Positions 27,809-36,761 of a DNA stretch of 64,000 bases are shown one piece after another. The notes below the pieces were generated by a model, which saw only the letters and a program-made list of their open reading frames with translations, did no database searches and was not told the DNA's origin. Numbering within the stretch: the stretch's first letter is position 1; every line of letters begins with the position of its first letter. The stretch is from NCBI GenBank assembly GCA_947504205.1, contig CANNGL010000002.1, positions 558,001 through 622,000 of the forward strand, read 5' to 3'. The stretch comes from an uncultured Litoreibacter sp. Lineage in GTDB: Bacteria > Pseudomonadota > Alphaproteobacteria > Rhodobacterales > Rhodobacteraceae. Both the position numbers and the translations under genes were made by a program.

Positions 27809-28425
27809 GGTTCGGATCGCAGGACACGACACGGCCAATACGGGATGGGTTTGCCCTCTCCGTAGGCGCGCACGCGTTCATCGCATTTGTTGAAAGCAAC
27901 CCGCTCGGCCTCTTGCACTGTGGTGTACCCCCAGGACCAATGTGCAATGCCCAGAGGCGAGTGCGCGTAGGCCTTGGCCCCTTCCTTGCTTTCATAGGCC
28001 AGAAGCCCGTTCGCAGCGTCGGCCTCCAAAGTTTCGGCGTCGGTTGGTACGAAGTCCACGGGCAATGTCGTTGCGATGACCTGGCAGTCACTGCTGCGAT
28101 TTTCACAAAATGCGAGGGCGCCGATCCGTGCGGACTCCGGTGAGCCGTAACGCGTGCTCCAACCGTAGCTTTCGTCTGCGCCAACGGCGAAAGCCCCGAA
28201 ATACGACAGGTCAGCGGCCCATTCATCATAGGCTGCCCTTACCGAGCCAGCGGACGGAATCTCCCCGGTCAGTATGATTTCAGTCGTGTCAGGGTAGACG
28301 GCAATTTCGATCTCAGTGCGTTCGATCTCGGCGTCTTTGGTTACCTGAAGATAGACCAGCACACCCACCCCCAGGACCATAATGACCATGTCCAGCCAAC
28401 CCAGCTTTCTAAACAGTTGAGCCAA
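27805..28425 (-). CDS. Membrane-anchored conserved hypothetical protein
   Basis: A 206-residue protein with one N-terminal hydrophobic helix (about residues 10-27, GWLDMVIMVLGVGVLVYLQV) and a soluble domain outside or facing the periplasm. The domain has four cysteines (CENRSSDC, then FNKCDERV and WPCRVL) that could form two disulfides. Some relatives in databases carry the misleading name 5-aminolevulic acid synthase; nothing here supports that. Its end overlaps mcd by four bases in convergent orientation. Confidence 0.7.
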   Translation of the reverse strand: MAQLFRKLGWLDMVIMVLGVGVLVYLQVTKDAEIERTEIEIAVYPDTTEIILTGEIPSAGSVRAAYDEWAADLSYFGAFAVGADESYGWSTRYGSPESARIGALAFCENRSSDCQVIATTLPVDFVPTDAETLEADAANGLLAYESKEGAKAYAHSPLGIAHWSWGYTTVQEAERVAFNKCDERVRAYGEGKPIPYWPCRVLRSEP

Positions 28426-28531
28426 TGTGATCGAACCTCCGTTAATCTGGTATCAGCAACACAACACCGCTTTGACAAGGGTCGCTCTCGGCAAGGTTGC
28501 AAAATCTTGTGCGCCGCGACATTTTTAATCC

Positions 28532-28915
28532 ATGCGGTTTTTGCTGATTTTCCCCCTGTTTCTCGGCTTTTGCCAAGGTGATGAAACACTCGCAGCCTAT
28601 GGGGCGTCGGATCGCGTCTGGGTCCTTCAAGAGATGAATGGTGCGTCTGTGGATGTGTCTGCGACCATCAGGTTTGCAGACGACGGGGTCGTCTCGGGTG
28701 ATGGGCCTTGTAACGCTTTCACCGCGAGGCAACTTGCGCCCTACCCTTGGTTCGAGGTTGGGGAAATCGCATCAACGAAGCGGGCTTGCCCGGAGCTGGC
28801 GCTGGAGCAGGACTATTTCACGGCTCTGAAAGCTGCGACGATTTCAGAGGTGAGCGGCGACATATTGATCTTATCGAATGACGTCGGTGAGAAAATGACG
28901 TTTCGCGCCCAGTGA
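28532..28915 (+). CDS. META-domain (HslJ-like) secreted protein
   Basis: 127 residues with an N-terminal signal (MRFLLIFPLFLGFC, possibly a lipoprotein signal ending at Cys14). The META domain is shown by VWVLQEMNGASV, then ATIRFADDGVVSGDGPCNAF and a Cys-containing STKRACPELALEQDYFTAL, matching the domain's conserved pattern. Members such as HslJ are periplasmic or outer-membrane stress proteins. No enzymatic role is known. It is convergent with the HAD gene. Confidence 0.8.
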   Translation: MRFLLIFPLFLGFCQGDETLAAYGASDRVWVLQEMNGASVDVSATIRFADDGVVSGDGPCNAFTARQLAPYPWFEVGEIASTKRACPELALEQDYFTALKAATISEVSGDILILSNDVGEKMTFRAQ

Positions 28916-28923
28916 GGCAGGCT

Positions 28924-29625
28924 TTATGGCAGCGATTTGAGCGCATCTGTCAATTCGCCCAGATGGCCAATCGTGCGAAAGCGAGGATGATCCGTTGGCG
29001 CGTCGGCCTTTTCGATTTCCCACTCGTATTTCGCGGGGACATGCACGCCCCAACCGCCCGCTTCAATGGCCGGAACAACATCCGATTTCATGGAATTGCC
29101 GATCATCGCTGACCTCTCTGGCCCATCGCCGTGACGCATGAACGCCTGAATATAGGTGCGCGGCACCTTCTCTGACACGATTTCCACCGCATCAAACCAG
29201 TCACCAAGCCCGGATTGGGCCAGTTTTCGTTCCTGATCCAGCAGATCGCCCTTGGTAATCAAAACCAACTTGTAGGACTTCGATAGCTCGGCAACCGCAT
29301 CGCGCGCATGAGGCAGAAGGTGGATGGGATGGCGCAGCATCTCCTGACCTGCGTCGATAATCTCAGCAATCACCGAGGCAGGAACCCGTTGCTCTGTCAC
29401 TTCGATGGCAGTTTCGATCATCGAGAGGACAAAGCCCTTTATGCCAAAGCCGTAGTGACCGAGATTTCTGCTTTCGGCCTGCAACAATCGTTCGGCAAGG
29501 TGGTCAGCATCCGCATAATCGCGCAACAGGTCTGCGAATCGTGCTTCAGTCAGGCGAAAGAACTCTTCATTTTGCCACAACGTGTCATCCGCATCGAAAC
29601 CAATTGTTGTCAGGTTTTTCCCCAT
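28924..29625 (-). CDS. HAD-superfamily phosphatase
   Basis: 233 residues from the ATG at 29625; the longer frame overlaps the clpS leader. Motif I is TTIGFDADDTLW near residues 5-16 with the nucleophile Asp and its +2 Asp, motif II is LVLITKGD, and motif IV is GNSMKSDVVPAIEAG. This arrangement suits a small-molecule phosphatase with an alpha-helical cap. The substrate is not evident. Divergent from clpS. Confidence 0.87.
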   Translation of the reverse strand: MGKNLTTIGFDADDTLWQNEEFFRLTEARFADLLRDYADADHLAERLLQAESRNLGHYGFGIKGFVLSMIETAIEVTEQRVPASVIAEIIDAGQEMLRHPIHLLPHARDAVAELSKSYKLVLITKGDLLDQERKLAQSGLGDWFDAVEIVSEKVPRTYIQAFMRHGDGPERSAMIGNSMKSDVVPAIEAGGWGVHVPAKYEWEIEKADAPTDHPRFRTIGHLGELTDALKSLP

Positions 29626-29747
29626 TCTGCGCTCTATCCCTCTTTTCTGGACCTTAGCTTGCCTTATATAGTAAGCGCATTCACCAAAAGACTGACTAAG
29701 CATCGAAAGCAAGAAAGCTGCCAAGCGTGACGTCGCATCAGATACAT

Positions 29748-30068
29748 ATGTCGGGAGACGACGGGGAGGGTCAGGACGACGCTGCCGTCATCACCGCGAC
29801 CAAGCCAAAAACCAAGCGGCCGCCGCTTTACAAGGTGTTGCTGCTCAATGACGACTACACGCCGATGGAGTTTGTGGTGATGGTTCTGGAGCGGTTCTTC
29901 GGTCTGAACCATGCCCAGTCTGTCGAGATCATGTTGACGGTTCACAAAAAGGGAGTGGCCGTTGTGGGCGTATTTGCCTTCGAGATTGCCGAAACCAAGG
30001 TGGCGCAAGTTATGGATTTCGCCCGTCGCAACCAGCACCCCTTGCAGTGCACCATGGAAAAGGAATAG
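29748..30068 (+). CDS. clpS: ATP-dependent Clp protease adapter ClpS
   Basis: 106 residues from ATG 29748, or 113 from an in-frame GTG at 29727; neither has a strong ribosome site, so the start is uncertain. The core [20 protein letters not shown], the [20 protein letters not shown] segment and the C-terminal [10 protein letters not shown] are standard ClpS. The adapter binds N-degron substrates in a hydrophobic pocket and delivers them to ClpA; clpA itself is not downstream here. rsmC follows after 21 bases. Confidence 0.93.
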   Translation: MSGDDGEGQDDAAVITATKPKTKRPPLYKVLLLNDDYTPMEFVVMVLERFFGLNHAQSVEIMLTVHKKGVAVVGVFAFEIAETKVAQVMDFARRNQHPLQCTMEKE

Positions 30069-30089
30069 GCGCCGCCGCGCCGTTCTGAC

Positions 30090-31109
30090 ATGTCTTCCGA
30101 TAGACTGATGCGTGCCCTTGAAACCGGGCAGCTTTCATTTCCCGATAATGCAACCGTTGGCGCGTGGAATGCGCCCGACGACCTGCGTTTGCCCGTCGAT
30201 CATACCATTGTCAGCCAAGCGTTCCGCCCGTCACACGACTTGCTGTCTGCACGAGGTTTCCGGGTGTCGCCTACGCCTGACACCCCGGTCGCGGCCTCCA
30301 TCGTCTTCTGCCACCGTAGCAAAGACGCGACGTTGGATCTGCTGGCTCAAGCTCTGAAGCTTACGCAACCGGGTGGCCTGATCGCGCTTGATGGGGCGAA
30401 GACAGATGGAATCGACAGCCACATCAAGGCGCTGCGTGCGGCTGGATTTGAGCTTGAAACCTACGCCAAGTCGCACGGCAAGATCGTTTGGTTCACTCGG
30501 AGTGAGGGTCAGGCGCGCGATGATTGGCTTAGCGACTGGATCACATTGCCGAATGGGGATGTCACTTGGCCGGGGATTTTCTCCAGCGACGGGATCGACA
30601 CAGGGTCTCAACTTCTGGTTGATGCGCTGCCACCGCTGACGGGGCATGTCGCGGATTTTGGAGCTGGATGGGGGTATCTGTCTAAGTCAGTGCTTCGGAA
30701 CAGCGCCGACATCAGCCAGATTGATCTTTACGAAGCGGACTATCACGCGTGCGATGCCGCGCGGCGCAATCTGGGCGATGATGCTCGCGCGTTTGTCCAC
30801 TGGGCGGATGTTTCCCGACTGGATACGGCTTTCGACGCGATTATCACCAACCCGCCCTTCCATATTGGACGGAAACCAGACCCAACCATAGGCCAGGCAT
30901 TTATAGAGGCGGCGGGCAGATGCCTGAAACCTCGTGGTGTGCTCTGGATGGTTGCAAACCGAACCCTGCCCTATGAGGCTATGCTAGACTCACTTTTTCG
31001 GAAGTCCGAAACGATTGCGAGTTCAACGGGCTTCAAGATACTGCGCGCCGAAGGGCCGCTAGGGCCGAAATCCCGCTCTCGTCAGAGAGAACAATCTTCT
31101 TTATCGTAA
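30090..31109 (+). CDS. rsmC: 16S rRNA m2G1207 methyltransferase, RsmC-like
   Basis: A 339-residue two-domain protein, as in RsmC: a degenerate N-terminal methyltransferase-like domain and an active C-terminal domain. The C-terminal half has the SAM site VADFGAGWGYLS near residues 187-198 and the catalytic NPPFHIGRK near 253-261. It methylates the exocyclic amine of a guanine; 16S G1207 is the likely target by family, although some relatives are RlmG. The N-terminal start MSSDRLMRALETGQL is normal for the family. Confidence 0.85.
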   Translation: MSSDRLMRALETGQLSFPDNATVGAWNAPDDLRLPVDHTIVSQAFRPSHDLLSARGFRVSPTPDTPVAASIVFCHRSKDATLDLLAQALKLTQPGGLIALDGAKTDGIDSHIKALRAAGFELETYAKSHGKIVWFTRSEGQARDDWLSDWITLPNGDVTWPGIFSSDGIDTGSQLLVDALPPLTGHVADFGAGWGYLSKSVLRNSADISQIDLYEADYHACDAARRNLGDDARAFVHWADVSRLDTAFDAIITNPPFHIGRKPDPTIGQAFIEAAGRCLKPRGVLWMVANRTLPYEAMLDSLFRKSETIASSTGFKILRAEGPLGPKSRSRQREQSSLS

Positions 31110-31137
31110 TCCGAACTTTCAACAGGAGCGTCAGTCG

Positions 31138-31947
31138 ATGTCCTTCTCTGTTTCAGGAAAAACCGCAATCGTTACAGGCGCCGCAAATGGGGTCGGTCTG
31201 GCAGTTGCGCGCCATTTGGTGGCTCAAGGTGCGAATGTGATGTTCGCTGACCGGGACGAAGAGCGTCTCAAAAGTGAGATAGGTTTGGCCGAAAACGAGG
31301 ATGGGCGGGCGCATTCCTTCAGTTGTGACCTGCGAGAAAAGCTGAGTCAGGCAAATCTGTTGTCAGCGACGCTTGATGCGTTTGACCGTGTCGACATCCT
31401 TGTAAACGCGTCTCGGCAGGTCTTGCCGACAGATCCGATGGATCCCGACGACGATAGTATCCAGACGCTTATTGATCAGAACCTGATGTCGAGCTTGCGG
31501 CTAAGTCAGGTTATTGCGAAACGCATGATCAAGCAGGCTGAGGCAAGCGATGATGAGGACGGAGTGGCCGGTGCCATCGTGAATCTGTCCTCCATTGCTG
31601 CGCGCAGGACCCGGCCCGGTTTGATGGGCTTTTCTATTGCAACAGCGGCCATGGATCAGATGACCAGAACGATGGCAGTCGCCCTGGCACCACACCGCAT
31701 TCGGGTGAACGCCGTGGCGTTTGGGTCTGTGATGAGCGCGAGTTTGCAACATGCGCTGAAAGAAACCGATGGGCTGCGCGATACAATAGTCGAGCATACG
31801 CCGCTCGCGCGGATTGCTGGTGCGGGCGAGGTTGCGGATGCCGTACAGTTCCTGTGCTCTGACGGTGCAGGGTTCGTAACCGGGCAGATCATGACCGTGG
31901 ACGGTGGACGGACCCTTCTGGATCCGGTTGAAACCGCAGCTCACTAG
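31138..31947 (+). CDS. SDR-family protein with altered active site
   Basis: A 269-residue short-chain dehydrogenase fold: cofactor motif TGAANGVGLAVA near 14-25, NASRQV in place of the usual NNAG, and a C-terminal DGAGFVTGQIMTVDGG. The catalytic serine is present (NLSSIAAR), but the YxxxK pair is replaced: the segment reads GFSIATAAMD, putting Phe165 and Thr169 where Tyr and Lys should be. Catalysis by the normal SDR mechanism is therefore unlikely; a binding or regulatory role is possible. It starts 28 bases after rsmC, preceded by AGGAG. Confidence 0.85.
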   Translation: MSFSVSGKTAIVTGAANGVGLAVARHLVAQGANVMFADRDEERLKSEIGLAENEDGRAHSFSCDLREKLSQANLLSATLDAFDRVDILVNASRQVLPTDPMDPDDDSIQTLIDQNLMSSLRLSQVIAKRMIKQAEASDDEDGVAGAIVNLSSIAARRTRPGLMGFSIATAAMDQMTRTMAVALAPHRIRVNAVAFGSVMSASLQHALKETDGLRDTIVEHTPLARIAGAGEVADAVQFLCSDGAGFVTGQIMTVDGGRTLLDPVETAAH

Positions 31948-32008
31948 ACGTGTGTGAGCCGGGGCGTTGTTCGCCGCCCCAAGCTACATACCTCTCCGGC
32001 AGTGTGCG

Positions 32009-33979
32009 TTAGAGCGCGATCCGGAAGCGCGCAAAACCTTCGGGACCAGAGCCTGCCTCCTCGATCTTCATGCCCGAGAGATCATTCAAATAGTCCTTCG
32101 CCTTTGGTCCTGTATCAAACAGGACATCGGTCCCCTCCATAGGAGCGAATGACCAATTGCTGTCTGCACGAGGGCTGACGGTCCCCTGTTCGACAATATA
32201 TCTGACGATCACATCGCGATTGGTGTCGGGGCCTTCAAAGACAATTGTATCGCCCATCGCGCCCGGGAAGCTGCCACCGCCAGAGGCACGATAGTTATTG
32301 GTGGCGATGATGAACTCCTGCTCCATATCCAACGGTGCACCGTTATAGGTGAGGTTGACGATCCGGTTCGCGTCAGCGTTCAGAGGCTCACCTTTTGGCC
32401 CAAACTTAGAGGGTTGGCTGAGGTCAATCTGATAGCTGACGCCATCAATCACATCAAAATTGTAGGACGGAAATTCCGGGTTCAGAAGAACCTGATCGGA
32501 CCCGCCCGGAGTGATCTGATTGAACATACCCGCACTGCGTTCAAGCCAGTCCTTGACCTGCGCCCCGGTCACTTTCACGGCGCGCACGGTGTTTGGATAA
32601 AGGTAGAGGTCGGCCACGTTCTTGATCGCGACATCTCCTACGGGCACATCGGTATAATATTCCGGACCACCGCGCCCGCCGGCCTTGAAGGGTGCCGCAG
32701 CGGACAAGATGGGCAGACCTTCGTTTTCGGTGCCCGCCATCATCTGTTCGATGTACCAAAGCTGCGCGATCGAGACGATCTGAACGGAAGGGTCATCCGC
32801 AACCAAAGCGAAATAGCTGTGAAGGGGCGCATCCGTTTTCCCGACAGCGCGCCTGATGTAGTCCAGTGTCGCAGCGTGATCTTCGGCGACGGAATCGAGC
32901 ACTGCCTGATCACTTTCGACCAACGCAGTGATCGAGCGGTCTTCGTTCCGTTTGGAAATCGGCCGGACTTCGGAAGTATGGCTGACGACGCGCCACTCGT
33001 TGCCGGAGCGTTCCAACATCAAGTCGATCAAACCCAGATGCGAGCCCCAAAACCCGGCCATCACTGCTGGTTTGCCGTGGATCGTGCCCTTCTCCAGATC
33101 TACCGCTGCGAAGCCTTCGTATTTCGGTCCGGGGAAGTCGAGATGACTGTGCCCGGTCAGGATTGCATCAATGCCATCGACAGCCGCCAGCGGAACTGAC
33201 GCATTTTCCATACCGTCCGTGTAATCTGCCGATCCAATTCCGGAATGCGACAGAGCAATGATGATGTCTGCGCCCTGCTCTTTCATCTGCGGAACATAGG
33301 CCTCGGCGGTTGCCACGATATCGCGGGCCTGAACATTGCCCTCCAGATGCTGGCGATCCCAGTTCATGATTTGAGGCGGCACAAAGCCGATCAGACCTAC
33401 TTTGATTGGGTGGGTGTTGCCAGCGCCATCCGTGACCTCACGTTCCAGAATCGTATAAGGCTCGATCAGGGTGGTGTCCTTCGTGGGGTCCGCCCCAGCC
33501 TCTTTGACGACATTTGCCGACAGAACCGGGAACGCTGCGCCCGCAAGCGATTTCATCAAGAAATCGAGCCCGTAGTTGAATTCGTGATTTCCCAAAGTCG
33601 ATGCGTCGAAGCCGACGGTGTTCATTGCCTTGATTACCGGATGAAGATCGCCCTCTTTCATACCGCGTTCGTAGGCGATGTAGTCGCCCATCGGATTGCC
33701 CTGAAGAAAATCGCCATTGTCGATCAGGAGTGCATTGGTTGCCTCGGCCCGGATTTCTTTGATGATCGACGCGGTACGCGCCAGCCCGACGGTGTCACGT
33801 TCTTTGTCAGCGTAATAGTCATAGGGATGTACGTGGACATGTAGATCGGTCGTTTCCATGATCCGCAGATGCGCTTGGTTTTCGGCAGCGCGCACAGAGT
33901 ATGGATGCAGCGAGATGAAACTTGCAGCTGTCGTGCCTGCAAGAAAGCTCCGACGGCTCAACTTGAAACGATTTCCCAT
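32009..33979 (-). CDS. cpdB: 2',3'-cyclic-nucleotide 2'-phosphodiesterase/3'-nucleotidase, periplasmic
   Basis: 656 residues from ATG 33979 (AAGGGGG before it). A twin-arginine signal ([14 protein letters not shown]) directs export. The calcineurin-like metallophosphatase domain has [37 protein letters not shown] and ALSHSG, then [10 protein letters not shown]; the 5'-nucleotidase C-terminal domain follows with [12 protein letters not shown]. It hydrolyses 2',3'-cyclic nucleotides and 3'-nucleotides to salvage phosphate and nucleosides. An RNase T2, which yields 2',3'-cyclic nucleotides, is encoded 3 kb away; they could act in series, though they are not in one operon. Confidence 0.92.
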   Translation of the reverse strand: MGNRFKLSRRSFLAGTTAASFISLHPYSVRAAENQAHLRIMETTDLHVHVHPYDYYADKERDTVGLARTASIIKEIRAEATNALLIDNGDFLQGNPMGDYIAYERGMKEGDLHPVIKAMNTVGFDASTLGNHEFNYGLDFLMKSLAGAAFPVLSANVVKEAGADPTKDTTLIEPYTILEREVTDGAGNTHPIKVGLIGFVPPQIMNWDRQHLEGNVQARDIVATAEAYVPQMKEQGADIIIALSHSGIGSADYTDGMENASVPLAAVDGIDAILTGHSHLDFPGPKYEGFAAVDLEKGTIHGKPAVMAGFWGSHLGLIDLMLERSGNEWRVVSHTSEVRPISKRNEDRSITALVESDQAVLDSVAEDHAATLDYIRRAVGKTDAPLHSYFALVADDPSVQIVSIAQLWYIEQMMAGTENEGLPILSAAAPFKAGGRGGPEYYTDVPVGDVAIKNVADLYLYPNTVRAVKVTGAQVKDWLERSAGMFNQITPGGSDQVLLNPEFPSYNFDVIDGVSYQIDLSQPSKFGPKGEPLNADANRIVNLTYNGAPLDMEQEFIIATNNYRASGGGSFPGAMGDTIVFEGPDTNRDVIVRYIVEQGTVSPRADSNWSFAPMEGTDVLFDTGPKAKDYLNDLSGMKIEEAGSGPEGFARFRIAL

Positions 33980-34106
33980 AACAACCCCCTTTTTGTGTGA
34001 ATGTCTCAGTTTGCGTCTGCCTAGCGGCCCAAGGCAATAAAAACGTGACAAATTGGCGGAATGGGTCGGTCCTGACCAACAAAATGGCGATCATCCGCAC
34101 AAAAAA

Positions 34107-34135
34107 ACGCCGCAGCTTTGGTCAAGCTGCGGCGT
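34107..34135 (-). terminator. Rho-independent terminator of trcR
   Basis: Perfect 12-base arms (34107-34118 and 34124-34135) with a five-base loop; on the - strand the stem is followed by at least seven T residues (A run at 34101-34107 on the + strand). It lies 22 bases after the trcR stop and insulates cpdB. Confidence 0.93.
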
Positions 34136-34157
34136 CATGGTCTGATTGTTTTTCGAC

Positions 34158-34895
34158 TCAGTCTTCGTCTTCTTTGTTTTCTGGCAGGTTGAAGAGGCTG
34201 TCGGCATCGACCAACGGTTCTTCCTCCTCCTTCTCTGGAGCATCGCCCAGAGTGAACGTTTCCAGACCCGCGATTGCCGCAGGGATTTTTGGTTCTGCGT
34301 CGCCCGCCAGCGATTGCTCTGTCGATACGAGCTTGCGGCGTTCTTCGTCGGACATCACGTCGCCCTCTTTCGCGCGCTTGGCGTTGGCCTTTTGAACTGC
34401 GGCGTCGAGCTCGGACTGTTTACACAAGCCCAAGGCAACCGGATCAATCGGTTGAATGTTCTGGATGTTCCAATGGGTGCGTTCACGGATCGCGTTGATC
34501 GTTGGTTTCGTCGTGCCCACCAGTTTGGAAATCTGACCGTCACTCAATTCCGGATGGAATTTGACCAGCCAGAGGATAGACGCGGGGCGATCCTGACGCT
34601 TGGACAGTGGCGTGTAACGTGGACCACGGCGTGCCTGCTCACCTTCGGCAGCGGCGTTGTACTTGAGCTGAAGATTGTAGCGCGGATCATCAATGCCCTT
34701 GTTGATCTCTTCCTGGGTCAGCTGATTGTTTGCAATCGGGTCGAACCCTTTGACGCCAGCAGCAACATCACCATCGGCAATACCCTGGACCTCCAGCTCG
34801 TGCAGGTCGCAGAATTTGGCAATCTGCCGAAAGGTCAGCGTGGTGTTGTCTACCAGCCAGACCGCAGTTGCCTTCGCCATAATCGGTTTGCCCAT
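34158..34895 (-). CDS. trcR: DUF1013 protein, cell cycle transcriptional regulator TrcR
   Basis: A 245-residue protein of a family conserved across alphaproteobacteria (DUF1013), since named TrcR. Recognisable are MAKATAVWLVDNTTLTFRQI at residues 6-25, then FCDLHELEVQGIADGDV, DPIANNQLT and LSDGQISKLVGTTKPTINAIRERTHWN (in two halves), the latter an HTH-like block. The C-terminal 40 residues are very acidic. The ATG follows GGAGAAAAG. Divergent from the RNase T2 gene across a gap with three TGTCCCG elements. Function is from family knowledge: DNA-binding cell-cycle regulator. Confidence 0.85.
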   Translation of the reverse strand: MGKPIMAKATAVWLVDNTTLTFRQIAKFCDLHELEVQGIADGDVAAGVKGFDPIANNQLTQEEINKGIDDPRYNLQLKYNAAAEGEQARRGPRYTPLSKRQDRPASILWLVKFHPELSDGQISKLVGTTKPTINAIRERTHWNIQNIQPIDPVALGLCKQSELDAAVQKANAKRAKEGDVMSDEERRKLVSTEQSLAGDAEPKIPAAIAGLETFTLGDAPEKEEEEPLVDADSLFNLPENKEDED

Positions 34896-34958
34896 AACTT
34901 TTCTCCTTCGGATGCGCTTGACCTTGGATACACCTCGCCCGTCGCCCGGATCAGGGGC

Positions 34959-35000
34959 TGTCCCGGCGGGACAAGTTCGCGCTGTTGGGGAACTGTCCCG
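34959..35000. promoter_or_regulatory. TGTCCCG palindrome plus a third half-site, between trcR and RNase T2
   Basis: TGTCCCG at 34959-34965 and CGGGACA at 34967-34973 form a perfect palindrome around one G; a further TGTCCCG occurs at 34994-35000. The first palindrome is about 64 bases upstream of each divergent start. Three copies of a 7-base element in 42 bases suggest an operator array for one or both genes. Confidence 0.5.
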
Positions 35001-35036
35001 TCATATAGTATCAAGTTCTGAAAAGGGGAAGAGGCA

Positions 35037-35675
35037 ATGCGACTGCTGGCAGCGATGATTATCGCAACAGGTCTTGCAACGATGGGCTTGGCGAAAGGCG
35101 AGCGGGCTGGCGAATTCGATTACTATGTCATGGCGCTAAGCTGGTCGCCCAATTGGTGCGCGCTGGAAGGGGACGCCCGAAATGCGGACCAATGCGATCC
35201 CCGCCATGACTTTGGTTGGATACTACACGGCTTGTGGCCGCAATTCGAACGAGGTTGGCCCAGCTATTGTCAAACGAATGTACGCAACCCCAGCCGAAGC
35301 GAGACCGGCGCGATGTCCGATATCATGGCGTCGGGCGGTCTGGCTTGGCATCAATGGAACAAGCATGGGCGATGCAGCGGCAAAGCCGCGCAAGACTACT
35401 TTGCGCTTTCCAGAGAAGCTTACGGCTTGGTGCAGCGCCCCGATGTTCTCCGACAACTGCAGCGCAGTGTGGAGTTACCCGCGAAAGTCGTTGAAGCGGC
35501 CTTTCTTGAGGTAAATCCCGATCTGACCGAAGACATGATCACGATTACCTGCAAAAGAAACCACATTCAGGAGGCCCGCATCTGCCTCACCAAAGAGTTG
35601 CAGTTCAGGCGATGTGGGCCGGATGTCATGCGTGATTGCCGAAGCAAACGAGCAATTTTCGAGTCAGTACGGTAG
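35037..35675 (+). CDS. Secreted ribonuclease T2 family protein
   Basis: A 212-residue RNase T2 with a signal peptide (about residues 1-19, ending GLAKG). Both active-site blocks are intact: FGWILHGLWPQFE near 61-73 (first His) and WHQWNKHGRCSG near 104-115 (Glu-equivalent Gln position and second His). Several cysteine pairs are present for disulfides. It cleaves RNA endonucleolytically via 2',3'-cyclic phosphates, in the periplasm or outside. Preceded by GGGGAAGAGG. Confidence 0.9.
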   Translation: MRLLAAMIIATGLATMGLAKGERAGEFDYYVMALSWSPNWCALEGDARNADQCDPRHDFGWILHGLWPQFERGWPSYCQTNVRNPSRSETGAMSDIMASGGLAWHQWNKHGRCSGKAAQDYFALSREAYGLVQRPDVLRQLQRSVELPAKVVEAAFLEVNPDLTEDMITITCKRNHIQEARICLTKELQFRRCGPDVMRDCRSKRAIFESVR

Positions 35676-35698
35676 CATAACACTGCTCGACCTCTCTT

Positions 35699-35711
35699 TG
35701 ACGTTACGTCA
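35699..35711. promoter_or_regulatory. TGACGT-T-ACGTCA palindrome
   Basis: A perfect 6+1+6 palindrome 24 bases after the RNase T2 stop and 233 bases before the VPLPA-CTERM gene. A shorter one, TGACAAGTCA at 35870-35879, lies closer to that gene. They share the TGAC/GTCA ends, so they might be sites for the same dimeric factor. The rest of the 268-base gap is AT-rich with no gene. Confidence 0.35.
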
Positions 35712-35943
35712 GTCAATAAATAAACGAATCAATCTTAAATATCGGCGGTATTTTGCCACTACAGACGTGCTTAACTGTGCTCAAATTCGCCGAAATATGG
35801 CAAATTTTAGCCCTTTGGTGCCCATAAGTTGCCTTAAAACACTAGTCTCGGCTAATTTCTGCCACCTTTTGACAAGTCAGTTTTTGATGGGTAAGGATTT
35901 CCGTACCTGCTCGGCTTTCGGCAGATGTAATGAGGTGTGTGTA

Positions 35944-36627
35944 ATGAAGTTTTTCAAGAGTGTAGCGCTGGCCGCTAGCCTTGCTGTAAGTGCGGTAGCT
36001 GCAGATGCCGCAACTTACACCATTAATAGTGTGATTAATTCGAGTGCAAACGGGTTTGGTTCGTCGTTGTTCCATACTCAAAGCAGCCACCGGATGGGCG
36101 GTAGCACAATCATCGGTTTCAGCGACACAGCAACCACAACCGGTGCTTGGTCGACCGACATCGTTGGCAGCGCGACGTCTGACAACATCTACTTCTCGTC
36201 TCAGCTTCAGGGCGGCGGGACAGTCGATGCGATCGGTTTTATCAACCTGACAAGCCGCGCAAGTGGCAAAGGTTTGACAGGTGAACTGCGCTTTAACATT
36301 GCAGGTGCTGGTTCATTCAGCGGTATGCATACTATCAAGTTTGACGACCAGACATTCGTGTCCAGTTCGGGCACAGCGATTGCAAATGCCTTCCTTGGCA
36401 CCCTGGGCACCGGCGGCGAGCTGGGTCTCTGGGGAGACAAGGGCAACTTCGCGCACGCGAGCACTTGTAATCAAGCACCAGACTATACCTGCGTTGGTCT
36501 GGACCTGCGCCTTGGCGTGACCGAAGGTGGCGAGTTCAACCCTCCACCCGTGCCGCTTCCAGCGGCAGGCTGGCTGCTTCTGGCCGGTCTCGGTGGCTTG
36601 GCAGCGACACGTCGCAAGAAATCGTAA
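35944..36627 (+). CDS. VPLPA-CTERM sorting-domain surface protein
   Basis: 227 residues from ATG 35944 (GAGG upstream); the longer open frame overlaps the RNase T2 gene. A signal peptide (MKFFKSVALAASLAVSAVAADA) leads a Gly/Ser/Thr-rich body, and the last 25 residues are the sorting tail: VPLPA, a hydrophobic helix (GWLLLAGLGGLAA) and the basic end TRRKKS. In Rhodobacteraceae this tail is processed by a dedicated exosortase-type peptidase and the protein goes to the surface or exopolysaccharide. No exosortase is nearby. Single-gene unit with its own terminator. Confidence 0.88.
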   Translation: MKFFKSVALAASLAVSAVAADAATYTINSVINSSANGFGSSLFHTQSSHRMGGSTIIGFSDTATTTGAWSTDIVGSATSDNIYFSSQLQGGGTVDAIGFINLTSRASGKGLTGELRFNIAGAGSFSGMHTIKFDDQTFVSSSGTAIANAFLGTLGTGGELGLWGDKGNFAHASTCNQAPDYTCVGLDLRLGVTEGGEFNPPPVPLPAAGWLLLAGLGGLAATRRKKS

Positions 36628-36649
36628 TTTCCAAGTAACGAGTTTTAAG

Positions 36650-36679
36650 AAGGCGGCACCTCGGTGTCGCCTTTTTTTA
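36650..36679 (+). terminator. Terminator of the VPLPA-CTERM gene
   Basis: AAGGCGGCACC at 36650-36660 and GGTGTCGCCTT at 36663-36673 pair with a single mismatch, followed by seven or more T residues. Located 23 bases after the stop codon. Confidence 0.88.
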
Positions 36680-36761
36680 TTATCAGAGCGTTGCTCGTCA
36701 AAACGTGACTTGGAGGGAGCGCCACCAAACGACTAGGCTTGTCCGAAACGAGGACACCCTT

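Noticed and set aside
32414-33199. 261-codon open frame on the + strand
   Set aside because: Antisense to cpdB; no family resemblance.
34146-35021. 291-codon open frame on the + strand
   Set aside because: Antisense to trcR and crosses its terminator; not plausible.
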